From the NCBI GenBank assembly GCA_035700805.1, contig DASSOG010000015.1:3721-67720 (forward strand): DNA of 64,000 nucleotides. Direction: 5' to 3'. Below are positions 37,160-46,068 of this stretch, one piece after another (the stretch's first letter is position 1; each line of letters opens with the position of its first letter). A model generated the notes under the pieces. The model worked only from the letters and a program-made list of their open reading frames with translations. It had not been told where the DNA came from and ran no database searches. The stretch is from JAGWRI01 sp035700805. GTDB taxonomy: Bacteria; Gemmatimonadota; Gemmatimonadetes; Gemmatimonadales; Gemmatimonadaceae. The translations under genes were made by a program, and so were the position numbers.

Positions 37160-38531
37160 GCGCCGCCGCGCGCGACGCGGTGGCGGCCGCGATCCGTCGG
37201 GCCGACGAGGTCCATGCGGGGCGCGACGGGCTGAACATCTTTGCCTGGCGCGATGATGATGACGCGCGGGCCCAGGCGGACGCGGCGCCGGAGGGCGCGC
37301 TGGCCGGGTTCGCCGTGACGGTCAAGGACAACATCGCCACGCGCACGCTGCCCACCACCTGCGGATCGAAGATCCTCGCCGGCTATGTGAGTCCCTTCGA
37401 GGCCACGGTCGCCGCGCGACTGCGGAACGCCGGCGCGGTCATCTTCGGCAAGTCGAACATGGATGAATTCGCCATGGGTTCATCCACGGAACACAGCGCG
37501 TACGGGCCCACTCGCAACCCCCTGGCGCCCGACCGCGTGCCGGGGGGCTCGTCCGGCGGCTCCGCCGCCGCCGTAGCGGCGGGCATCGTGCGCGTGGCCC
37601 TGGGGTCGGAGACCGGTGGCTCGGTGCGGCAACCGGCCAGCCTGTGCGGCGTGGTCGGCGTGAAACCCACCTACGGCCGCGTGAGCCGGTACGGGCTGGT
37701 GGCGTTCGCGTCGTCGCTGGACCAGGTGGGCGTATTCGGCGCCGGCGTGGACGACGCGGCGCTGGCGCTCGGGCTCATCGCGGGCCACGACCCGCGCGAT
37801 GCCACCTCCGCGGACGTGCCGGTGCCGGACTATCGGGCCGCCGCGCGCGCATCCGTGAAGGGGCTGGTGATCGGCAAGCCGCGCGAATACTTCCCCGACG
37901 ACCTGGACCCGCGGGTGCGCGCCCACTGTGATCGCGCGCTCGACCTGCTGCGCGCCCAGGGCGCGGAAGTGCGCGACGTCTCGCTGCCGCACACCGCGCT
38001 GGCCATACCAGTGTATTACATCGTGGCGCCCGCGGAGGCGTCGTCGAACCTGGCGCGCTTTGATGGCGTGCGCTATGGCCTGCGCCTGGAGGGAGACGGC
38101 CTGCGCGGCATGTACGAGGCCACCCGTTCGGGGGGCTTCGGGGCGGAGGTCACGCGCCGCATCATGCTCGGTACCTATGTGCTCTCTGCGGGATACTATG
38201 ATGCGTATTACCGGAAGGCCCAGCAGGTGCGGCGGCTGATCGCGCGGGATTTTGAGCGCGTGTTTGCCGACGGGGTGGATGTGCTGTTCACGCCCACCAC
38301 GCCGGCGCCCGCATTTCCCATCGGAGCCACCACCGATCCGTACGCCATGTACCTCAACGACATCTTCACCGCCACGGCGAACCTGGCCGGGGTGCCGGCC
38401 ATGTCCCAGCCCATCGGGCGCGTGGATGGATTGCCCGTGGGCGGGCAGGTCATCGCGCCGCACTTCGAGGAGGCGCGGATGTTCCGCGCGGCCTATGCGC
38501 TGGAACGCGCGCTTGGCGCGGAGGCCCACCG

Positions 38532-38535
<4 letters not shown>
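37156..38535 (+). CDS. gatA: Asp-tRNA(Asn)/Glu-tRNA(Gln) amidotransferase subunit A
   Basis: A 459-residue amidase-signature enzyme that releases ammonia from glutamine. The catalytic lysine is in AVTVKDNIA, the Ser-cis-Ser region is GGSSGGSAAAVAAG, and GSETGGSVRQPA is intact. With GatB and GatC it converts mischarged Glu-tRNA(Gln) or Asp-tRNA(Asn). GTG start; overlaps gatB by 4 nt. Confidence 0.97.
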
Positions 38536-39980
<1,445 letters not shown>

Positions 39981-40875
39981 ACCGGCGTCTCCAGCGAACT
40001 CGCAAACTCCAGCGTGGCGGCCGGCAGGCCAAAGTGCCGCTGGGCCGATTCGCGCACGGCGTCTTCACCTCCCTGCCGCAGGGCCTGCCGGCGCACCCGC
40101 TTGGCCCGGTGCAGCCGCTCATCGCCGGAGGGATCGAGCCGGTAGGGCTCCGAACGGTCCATGCGCGAGAGCAGGTCCACGATGAAATCGAACGACCGGT
40201 CGATGTACGCCGTCACCTCGGCCGAGGGCAGGTCCCACCGGCTCTTCTCCGCCATCAACTGGAAGATCCGCTGCCACGATTCGGTGTCCGTCACGTGGAC
40301 CATGCCGCGGAAGATCCGGCGGTTGGTGTGCGTGCTGAAGAGCGTGGGACTCAGGATGGTGTCCAGCAGTGCGTCGGAGTTGGCGTGGTTCAGCAGGATC
40401 AGGTCCCGCGCCTGGTGGCTGTATCCCTCGCCCAGGTGCGTCTCGAACCGGCTCTCCCAGTAGCTGTGTCCCAGCGACGTCGTGGACGACGTCACCGTGA
40501 GCTGCATGGGCACGAAATAGTTGTGGGCAATGGCGTCCGCGGCCAGGTGGGCCAGGTAGCCCAGCGCGAAGGCGCGCAGCGGCTCGTCATGCGCGGAATC
40601 GTAGACGTCAAAGCCCACTTCCCACGAATGGCAGTGCCGGCCCGCCGGGGCGTACTTCTTGGCGATGCTCGTATCCGCCGCAATCGACCCGTAGAGGAAG
40701 TCATATGGGAAGGCGCGCAGCAACTCGGCGATGGCCGGCGGCAGGAGCTGCCACGATCGCAGTACGGCATCCCCCAGGAAGACGTGCGTCCCGGGTGTCC
40801 AGGCATAGGCCGTATGGGGGAGCCCGGCAAGGAGGATCACGGCTACGAGCAGGATCGCCGCGATCCGTCCGATCT

Positions 40876-41529
40876 TCATCTGGCGCGCCGGCGCTTTCGG
40901 AGCCTCGGCTCGCGTGGACGGTCCGTCTGGTCCTCGTCCATGGAGGAGTCGTCCTCGTCCGCCGAGTCCCTGGCATCCGCTTCCGCGGCCAGGGCCTCGC
41001 GTTCCGCCCGGCGCGCCCGGTGGCGGCGAAGCGCGCGCACCCCCGCCCGCACCCCGCGCGCGGCCGAGGCCGTCGTCAGGAACAGGCCTTCGGCTTCGTC
41101 GTGGACCGCGCCCACCAGGGCATCGAAATCACGCAGCCGGTGGCCCGCCGCATCCGTCAGGTCGCGCAACTGGTCGTCCAGGCGTTCCACGGCGCCGCTC
41201 ACCCGCGAAATGTCGCGACGCACGGTCGTCGAGATATGCTCCATGTCGTCGAGCACGGACGCGGTGCGCGTGAGCACGGGGTGGAGCTCCTCGCGGATGC
41301 CCCGCAGCGTCACCGTCATCTCGTGCAGCCGGTTGCGCAGGTACCACGCCGCCGGCACCGCAAGCAGGGCAAGCAGCAGGAGCAGGATGAGGAGCAGCCC
41401 GCCCACCACATGGATCACCTGGTCGAACCCCGCGCGCTCCACGATCTCGCGGGTCACGATGGTATCGGGCCGGATGGCCACGGCCTGCAGGAGCCATGCG
41501 CTGGCGCGCACCATCGACGCGAGGATCAT
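40876..41529 (-). CDS. Membrane-anchored coiled-coil protein (DUF948-like)
   Basis: A 217-residue protein with one strong transmembrane helix (VIHVVGGLLLILLLLLALLAV, about residues 38-58), then a long heptad-rich region (residues about 65-160) containing VRRDISRVSGAVERLDDQL. The C-terminal tail is highly charged with an acidic stretch (DSADEDDSSMDED) and a basic end. Its shape resembles DUF948 proteins. ATG 41529 is chosen because the promoter at 41543-41572 overlaps the upstream GTG. Function unknown; cotranscribed with the phospholipase-like gene. Confidence 0.7.
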   Translation of the reverse strand: MILASMVRASAWLLQAVAIRPDTIVTREIVERAGFDQVIHVVGGLLLILLLLLALLAVPAAWYLRNRLHEMTVTLRGIREELHPVLTRTASVLDDMEHISTTVRRDISRVSGAVERLDDQLRDLTDAAGHRLRDFDALVGAVHDEAEGLFLTTASAARGVRAGVRALRRHRARRAEREALAAEADARDSADEDDSSMDEDQTDRPREPRLRKRRRAR

Positions 41530-41542
41530 TGGGTGTAGTGAA

Positions 41543-41572
41543 AGCGTACCCAGAAGCGCCACGCGGTGTCAA
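41543..41572 (-). promoter_or_regulatory. Promoter for the DUF948-like and phospholipase-like genes
   Basis: On the minus strand TTGACA (41572-41567) and TACGCT (41548-41543) are separated by 18 bp. The start codon is only 13 nt after the -10, giving a leader of about 7 nt. Confidence 0.72.
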
Positions 41573-41577
41573 GCGAG

Positions 41578-41607
41578 TTGCGTCGCGCGGGTGTCCGCGT
41601 CTAAGCT
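41578..41607 (+). promoter_or_regulatory. Possible murA promoter
   Basis: TTGCGT at 41578-41583, 18 bp, TAAGCT at 41602-41607, about 72 nt before the murA ATG. Both boxes are moderate matches. Confidence 0.4.
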
Positions 41608-41679
41608 GCGGGGTATACAGGTGGGCCCCACCCTCGACGCGCCCGTCTTCCCCCTGCCTGCCACGGCCCGCATCCCGCT

Positions 41680-42975
41680 ATGAGCTCGCTCCAGTTCGTC
41701 GTCCACGGAGGACGCCAACTCTCCGGAACCATCCGCCCCAGCGGCAACAAGAACGCCGCGCTGCCCATCGTCGCCGCCGCGCTGCTCACCGACCAGCCGG
41801 TGACGCTCTCCAACGTGCCGCGCATCACCGACGTGGAGGCGCTGGTCGAGTTGCTGCGCTCCGTGGGCGCCGAGGCCACGTGGACGGGACCGCACGAACT
41901 GACCGTGCACGCCAGGTCCGTGGAGTCCGGCGGGCTCGATCCCGCGCTGTGCGCGCGGATCCGGGCGTCCATCCTCCTGGCCGCGCCGCTCCTTGCGCGC
42001 ACGGGCCGCGTGACCCTCCCGCCGCCGGGCGGAGACGTGATCGGCCGACGCCGGCTGGATACGCACTTTCACGTGCTCGGCGAACTGGGGGCGGAGTTCA
42101 CCACCGGGCGCACCTTCGACTTCCGGACCAGCGGGTTCGTGGGCGCTGACGTGTTCCTGGATGAGCCCAGCGTGACCGCCACGGAGAACGCGCTCATGGC
42201 GGCCGCGGCCGCCCGCGGCACCACCGTGCTCCACAATGCCGCCAGTGAGCCCCACGTCCAGGATTTGGCGCATTTCCTGGTCGCGCTGGGGGCGCGCATC
42301 GACGGCATCGGGACCAACCGGCTGACGGTGGAGGGGGTGCCGGCATTTGGCGGCACGGCCTACGAAATCGGCCCCGATCACATCGAGGTCGGTTCCTTCA
42401 TCGGGCTGGCCGCCGTCACCCGCTCGGAGCTGCGCATCGAGCGCGCTGGCGTGGAGCACCTGCGGTCCGTCCTGCTCGGCTTCCAGCGGCTGGGCATCGA
42501 GTGCCGCGTGGACGGGGCGGACCTCGTGGTGCCCGTGGGCCAGACGCTGCGCATGGAGCGCGACATGGGCGGCCACGTCCCGACCCTGGCCGACCAGCCA
42601 TGGCCCGCCTTTCCCGCCGACCTGATGTCCATTGCGATTGTCACCGCCACCCAGTGCGACGGCGTGATCCTGATGCACGAAAAAATGTTTGAGTCGCGGA
42701 TGTTCTTCGTGGACAAGCTGGTGAGCATGGGCGCGCGCATCGTGCTGTGCGATCCCCACCGGGCGCTCGTGGTGGGTCCCTCGCCCCTGCACCCGGGCAG
42801 CGTGGACTCGCCGGACATCCGCGCCGGCATGGCGATGCTGCTGGCCGCCCTCGCGGCGCCGGGGCAGAGCACCATCCACAACGTGCAGCAGATCGAGCGC
42901 GGCTACGAGCGCATCGATGAGCGCCTGAACGCACTCGGCGCGCGCATCGAGCGGGTGGACGCCGGCGCGGCGTGA
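41680..42975 (+). CDS. murA: UDP-N-acetylglucosamine 1-carboxyvinyltransferase, Asp-type
   Basis: A 431-residue MurA, the first committed peptidoglycan enzyme. It has SGNKNAALP with the substrate Lys (K24), the catalytic-loop motif PPGGDVIGRRRLD, and the C-terminal ERGYERIDERL. At the position of E. coli Cys115, the fosfomycin target, it has Asp (D119), as in Mycobacterium tuberculosis and some other naturally fosfomycin-resistant enzymes. The loop Arg is retained (R124). It overlaps pgeF by 4 nt; no second murA copy is in the window. Confidence 0.94.
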   Translation: MSSLQFVVHGGRQLSGTIRPSGNKNAALPIVAAALLTDQPVTLSNVPRITDVEALVELLRSVGAEATWTGPHELTVHARSVESGGLDPALCARIRASILLAAPLLARTGRVTLPPPGGDVIGRRRLDTHFHVLGELGAEFTTGRTFDFRTSGFVGADVFLDEPSVTATENALMAAAAARGTTVLHNAASEPHVQDLAHFLVALGARIDGIGTNRLTVEGVPAFGGTAYEIGPDHIEVGSFIGLAAVTRSELRIERAGVEHLRSVLLGFQRLGIECRVDGADLVVPVGQTLRMERDMGGHVPTLADQPWPAFPADLMSIAIVTATQCDGVILMHEKMFESRMFFVDKLVSMGARIVLCDPHRALVVGPSPLHPGSVDSPDIRAGMAMLLAALAAPGQSTIHNVQQIERGYERIDERLNALGARIERVDAGAA

Positions 42976-43697
42976 TCGAGTCGGAGGAGTTCGTGGAACC
43001 CGCGCCTGGCTTTTCGGCGCTCGGGTTCCTGGCGTTCACCACCACGCGCGCGATTGGCTCGCTGGGGCTCGCCGGCAGTGAGCCGGTGAGCGCCGTCATG
43101 ACCCGGTGGACGACGTTGCGCCGGGACCTCGCGGCTCGCGGTATCCATCGCCTGGCGACGGCGGGGCAGGTGCACGGGCGCCAGGTCCTGGCGCACGTTG
43201 CCGGCTGGACCGGGTGGCTGCGCGCGGACGCCGCCGACGGCCACCTCGCGCCGGCCGGGGCACCCACAGCCGTTGCCGTCACCGTCGCCGACTGCGTCCC
43301 GATCTTCGTGGCCCATCCGTCGGGCACCGCCGTCGTGCTGCACTCGGGATGGCGGGGCACCGAGGCCGGCATCCTGGACGCCGGACTGGACGCGCTGGCG
43401 GAGGTGGGGTGCCCGGCATCCGAGCTCACGATCCATCTTGGCCCTGCCATCTGCGGGCGGTGCTACGAGGTGAGTCCCGATGTCTTTGCCCGGTTGACCG
43501 GCCGCGTGGTGGCAGTGCCGACGCCCGTGGACCTGCGGGCGCTCATTGCGGAGCGGGCCAGAGCGCGTGGGGTCCCAACGGTGACCACCAGCCCGCGGTG
43601 CACGCGGTGTGACAACGCGCGCTTCTTCTCTCACCGGGCGGGCGACGCGGGGCGTCAGATTTCCTTGATGGCTCGATTGCCGGTGTCGTCCGCTTGA
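42972..43697 (+). CDS. pgeF: YfiH/PgeF-family purine nucleoside phosphorylase or peptidoglycan-editing factor
   Basis: A 241-residue protein of the multi-copper-oxidase-like YfiH (laccase-domain) family. The metal ligands are in TAGQVHGRQV, VTVADCVPIF and LHSGWRGTEAG; the C-terminal TSPRCTRCDNARFFSHR is typical. Members have been reported as purine nucleoside phosphorylases and, in E. coli, to prevent wrong amino acids in peptidoglycan. Location directly after murA fits the latter. GTG start overlapping murA. Confidence 0.88.
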   Translation: MIESEEFVEPAPGFSALGFLAFTTTRAIGSLGLAGSEPVSAVMTRWTTLRRDLAARGIHRLATAGQVHGRQVLAHVAGWTGWLRADAADGHLAPAGAPTAVAVTVADCVPIFVAHPSGTAVVLHSGWRGTEAGILDAGLDALAEVGCPASELTIHLGPAICGRCYEVSPDVFARLTGRVVAVPTPVDLRALIAERARARGVPTVTTSPRCTRCDNARFFSHRAGDAGRQISLMARLPVSSA

Positions 43698-43722
43698 CTC
43701 ACTGACCCGCGCCCAGTACTTT
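43694..43722 (+). promoter_or_regulatory. Promoter for the rimP-nusA-infB operon
   Basis: TTGACT at 43694-43699 overlaps the pgeF stop codon; TACTTT at 43717-43722 follows after 17 bp. The start would be about 43729. A terminator lies between this start and rimP. Confidence 0.75.
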
Positions 43723-43751
43723 CACTGCTACACGCGGCGAATGCCGCGCGG

Positions 43752-43781
43752 AAATGTGGGGGAGGCTCCCCACATTTTTTT
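43752..43781 (+). terminator. Intrinsic terminator in front of rimP
   Basis: AAATGTGGGG (43752-43761) pairs with CCCCACATTT (43768-43777) around loop GAGGCT, followed directly by TTTT and G. It is a textbook intrinsic terminator. It may simply end murA-pgeF transcripts, but because the promoter at 43694-43722 lies upstream of it, it would also act within the rimP-nusA leader. Confidence 0.92.
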
Positions 43782-43808
43782 GTTCTGTAAGACCACCTGC
43801 CATAGTAC

Positions 43809-44264
43809 GTGAGCCAAGAGCTGGAACGGGTTATCAGTCAAGAGCTTGACTTGCTTGAATTCGACCTTGTCGAACTCCGGCGAGGGGGGACCAGGGCACG
43901 GCCCCTCATCGAGCTCCGCATTGACCGGCGCGATGGGTCGCAGGTGACGGTGGATGATTGCGCGCGGGCGTCGCGGGCAGTGGAAGCCCGTCTCGATGCC
44001 GGTGCGCTGGTCAGCGACCGGTACGTGCTGCAGGTGTCGTCCCCGGGCGAACGCCCGCTGCGCACGGCAGGTGAATGGCGGCGGTTCGTGGGAAGCTGGG
44101 CCACGGTGCTGAGTCCGGGGCACGGCGGGCGGTTCGAGGGCAGGATCGTGCTGGTGTCAGGTGAGGGGGCCGCGGACGCGGTGGAACTGGAACTGGAATC
44201 GGGGGAGCACCGCACGGTGCCGCTCGGTGAGGTGAAGGAGGCGCGGTTGGCATTCCGGGCCTGA
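43809..44264 (+). CDS. rimP: Ribosome maturation factor RimP
   Basis: A 151-residue RimP, needed for 30S assembly. It has ISQELDLLEFDLVELRRGG, the central VTVDDCARASRAVEARLD, and YVLQVSSPGERPL. The GTG at 43809 is used; it lies only 27 bp after the terminator. The N terminus is slightly short compared with most RimP. The rimP-nusA-ylxQ-infB-rbfA-truB-ribF order that follows is a widely conserved bacterial operon. Confidence 0.93.
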   Translation: MSQELERVISQELDLLEFDLVELRRGGTRARPLIELRIDRRDGSQVTVDDCARASRAVEARLDAGALVSDRYVLQVSSPGERPLRTAGEWRRFVGSWATVLSPGHGGRFEGRIVLVSGEGAADAVELELESGEHRTVPLGEVKEARLAFRA

Positions 44265-44355
44265 CCCGGACAAGACAAGACAGGGCCCCGCGACTTCGCA
44301 GGGACAACGAATGGCGGTCGGCTGCAAATGCCGGCCCATGACGAGGATGCGCTGG

Positions 44356-45729
44356 ATGGTGAGCTCAACAGAGATTTTGGCCGCGTTTCGCGAAGTGGCG
44401 AGCAGCAAGCAACTCGACCGGGCGGAACTCTACGCGCTCCTGCAGGACGGCATCATGGCCGCCCTGGCCAAGAAGTACGGCGTCAACGTTCAGGCCGAAG
44501 TCACCATCGACGACGCGACCGGCGAAATCCGGATCGTGCTGCTGAAGACCGTGGTGGACGTGGTGGAGGACCGCAGCCACGAGATCACGGTGGAAGAGGC
44601 CCGCGTGTTCGACGAGGAGTTCGACGTGGGCGACGTGCTCGAGGAGCCCGTGGACTTTGCCGCGTTCGGGCGGGCGGCGGTGCAGGCCGCCAAGCAGCGG
44701 ATCATCCAGCGGGTCCGTGAGGGCGAGCGCACGCGCATCCGCGACGAATTCTCCAGCCGCGTCGGCGAACTGCTCTCGGGTGAGGTGCAGCAGATTGAGC
44801 GCGGCAAGCTGGTGGTCATGCTCAACAAGTTCCGCGAGGCGGAGGCCATCGTGCCGTACCGCGAGCAGAACCACCGCGAGCACTTCCACCAGGGCGAGCC
44901 CATGCGGGCAGTGCTCAAGAAGGTGGAGGAGACCCCCAAGGGTCCCCGCCTCATCCTGAGCCGCGCCGACGCGCTGTTCGTCAAGGCGCTCTTCAAGCTC
45001 GAGGTGCCCGAGATCCAGCAGGGTATCGTGGAGATCAAGGCCACGGCGCGCGAAGTGGGCAGCCGCACCAAGATCGCCGTCTTCTCGCGCGATGACGCCA
45101 TTGATCCGGTCGGCGCGTGCGTGGGCCTCAAAGGGTCGCGCGTGCAGGCGGTGGTCAACGAACTGGGGGGGGAGCGCATTGACATCGTGCCCTGGTCCCC
45201 CGACCCCGAGCGCTTTGCCAAGCTGGCGCTGGCGCCCGCGCGCGTGGCGCGCGTCTTCAGCGATCCGGTGACCAAGACCATCCAGGCCGTGGTGGACGAA
45301 GACCAGCTCTCGCTGGCCATTGGCCGCAACGGACAGAACGTGCGCCTGGCCTCCGAACTGAGCGGGTGGAAGATCGACCTGTACTCCAGCCGCGAGTGGC
45401 TGGAGCGCGGCGCCGAGGGCGCGCTGTTCGCGCCACTCCCGGGTGAGGAGGAAGATGAGGCGGACGTGGCGCTCTCGGTCATCGAGGGGATGCCGCCCGC
45501 GACGGTCGCCATCCTCGAGGAGGCCGGCTATCGTACGCTCAACGACATCATCGACCTGGACCGCGACGATTTCCTTCGGTTGCCGGGCATCACGCTCGAC
45601 GACGCCGACCGCCTGATGGCGATTCTGGCGGAACTCACGGAAGAAGGCGCTGGCGAGGATGGCGACGACACGCATACACCGCCGGCGACCGTGGAGCCCT
45701 CCCCTGACGGGGGCGGCACCGCGGCGTGA
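44356..45729 (+). CDS. nusA: Transcription termination/antitermination factor NusA
   Basis: A 457-residue NusA with N-terminal RNA-polymerase-binding domain, S1 domain, two KH domains (second with LSLAIGRNGQNVRLASELSGW) and a C-terminal helical acidic repeat (VIEGMPPATVAILEEAGYRTL). It modulates pausing, termination and rRNA antitermination. ATG 44356 is chosen because GAGG lies about 9 nt upstream and the mature N terminus begins there; GTG 44359 is also possible. It overlaps ylxQ by 4 nt. Confidence 0.96.
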   Translation: MVSSTEILAAFREVASSKQLDRAELYALLQDGIMAALAKKYGVNVQAEVTIDDATGEIRIVLLKTVVDVVEDRSHEITVEEARVFDEEFDVGDVLEEPVDFAAFGRAAVQAAKQRIIQRVREGERTRIRDEFSSRVGELLSGEVQQIERGKLVVMLNKFREAEAIVPYREQNHREHFHQGEPMRAVLKKVEETPKGPRLILSRADALFVKALFKLEVPEIQQGIVEIKATAREVGSRTKIAVFSRDDAIDPVGACVGLKGSRVQAVVNELGGERIDIVPWSPDPERFAKLALAPARVARVFSDPVTKTIQAVVDEDQLSLAIGRNGQNVRLASELSGWKIDLYSSREWLERGAEGALFAPLPGEEEDEADVALSVIEGMPPATVAILEEAGYRTLNDIIDLDRDDFLRLPGITLDDADRLMAILAELTEEGAGEDGDDTHTPPATVEPSPDGGGTAA

Positions 45730-46058
45730 CGGAGGAGCAGGCGCGTCGGGTGCTCGGTCTGGTGGGCCTTGGACTGCGCGCCCGGACGGCGGTGGTAGGC
45801 ACGGCGCAGGTGCGCGCCGCGGTTCGGCAGGGGCAGGTGAAGATTGCGCTGGTGGCGGGCGACGCGGCGGCGAACAGCCGTGACAAGCTGTTGCCGCTGC
45901 TGCGGGCGCGGAGGGTGCGGGTGGTGGAGGACTTTTCGGCCAGCCAGTTGGGGGCCGTAGCGGGACGTGGGCAGACGGCAGCGATCGGGGTGGTCGACCC
46001 TTCGCTGGCCAAAGGAATACTTGGCGTGGTGGACGCGGGCCTCACACGGCCCGCCTAG
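45726..46058 (+). CDS. YlxQ-like L7Ae-family RNA-binding protein
   Basis: A 110-residue protein with an L7Ae/L30e-type fold: ARRVLGLVGLGLRARTAVVGTAQV, then VKIALVAGDAAANSRDKL. Family members bind kink-turn RNA; YlxQ in this operon has unproven function. GTG start overlapping nusA by 4 nt, and the gene is 10 bp before the infB start. The infB Shine-Dalgarno overlaps its stop codon. Confidence 0.85.
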   Translation: MTEEQARRVLGLVGLGLRARTAVVGTAQVRAAVRQGQVKIALVAGDAAANSRDKLLPLLRARRVRVVEDFSASQLGAVAGRGQTAAIGVVDPSLAKGILGVVDAGLTRPA

Positions 46059-46068
46059 GAGGATGGTC

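Noticed and set aside
43780..43808. Possible promoter TTGTTC-N17-TAGTAC between the terminator and rimP
   Set aside because: The -10 would touch the GTG start and transcription would begin inside the coding sequence; the match is weak.
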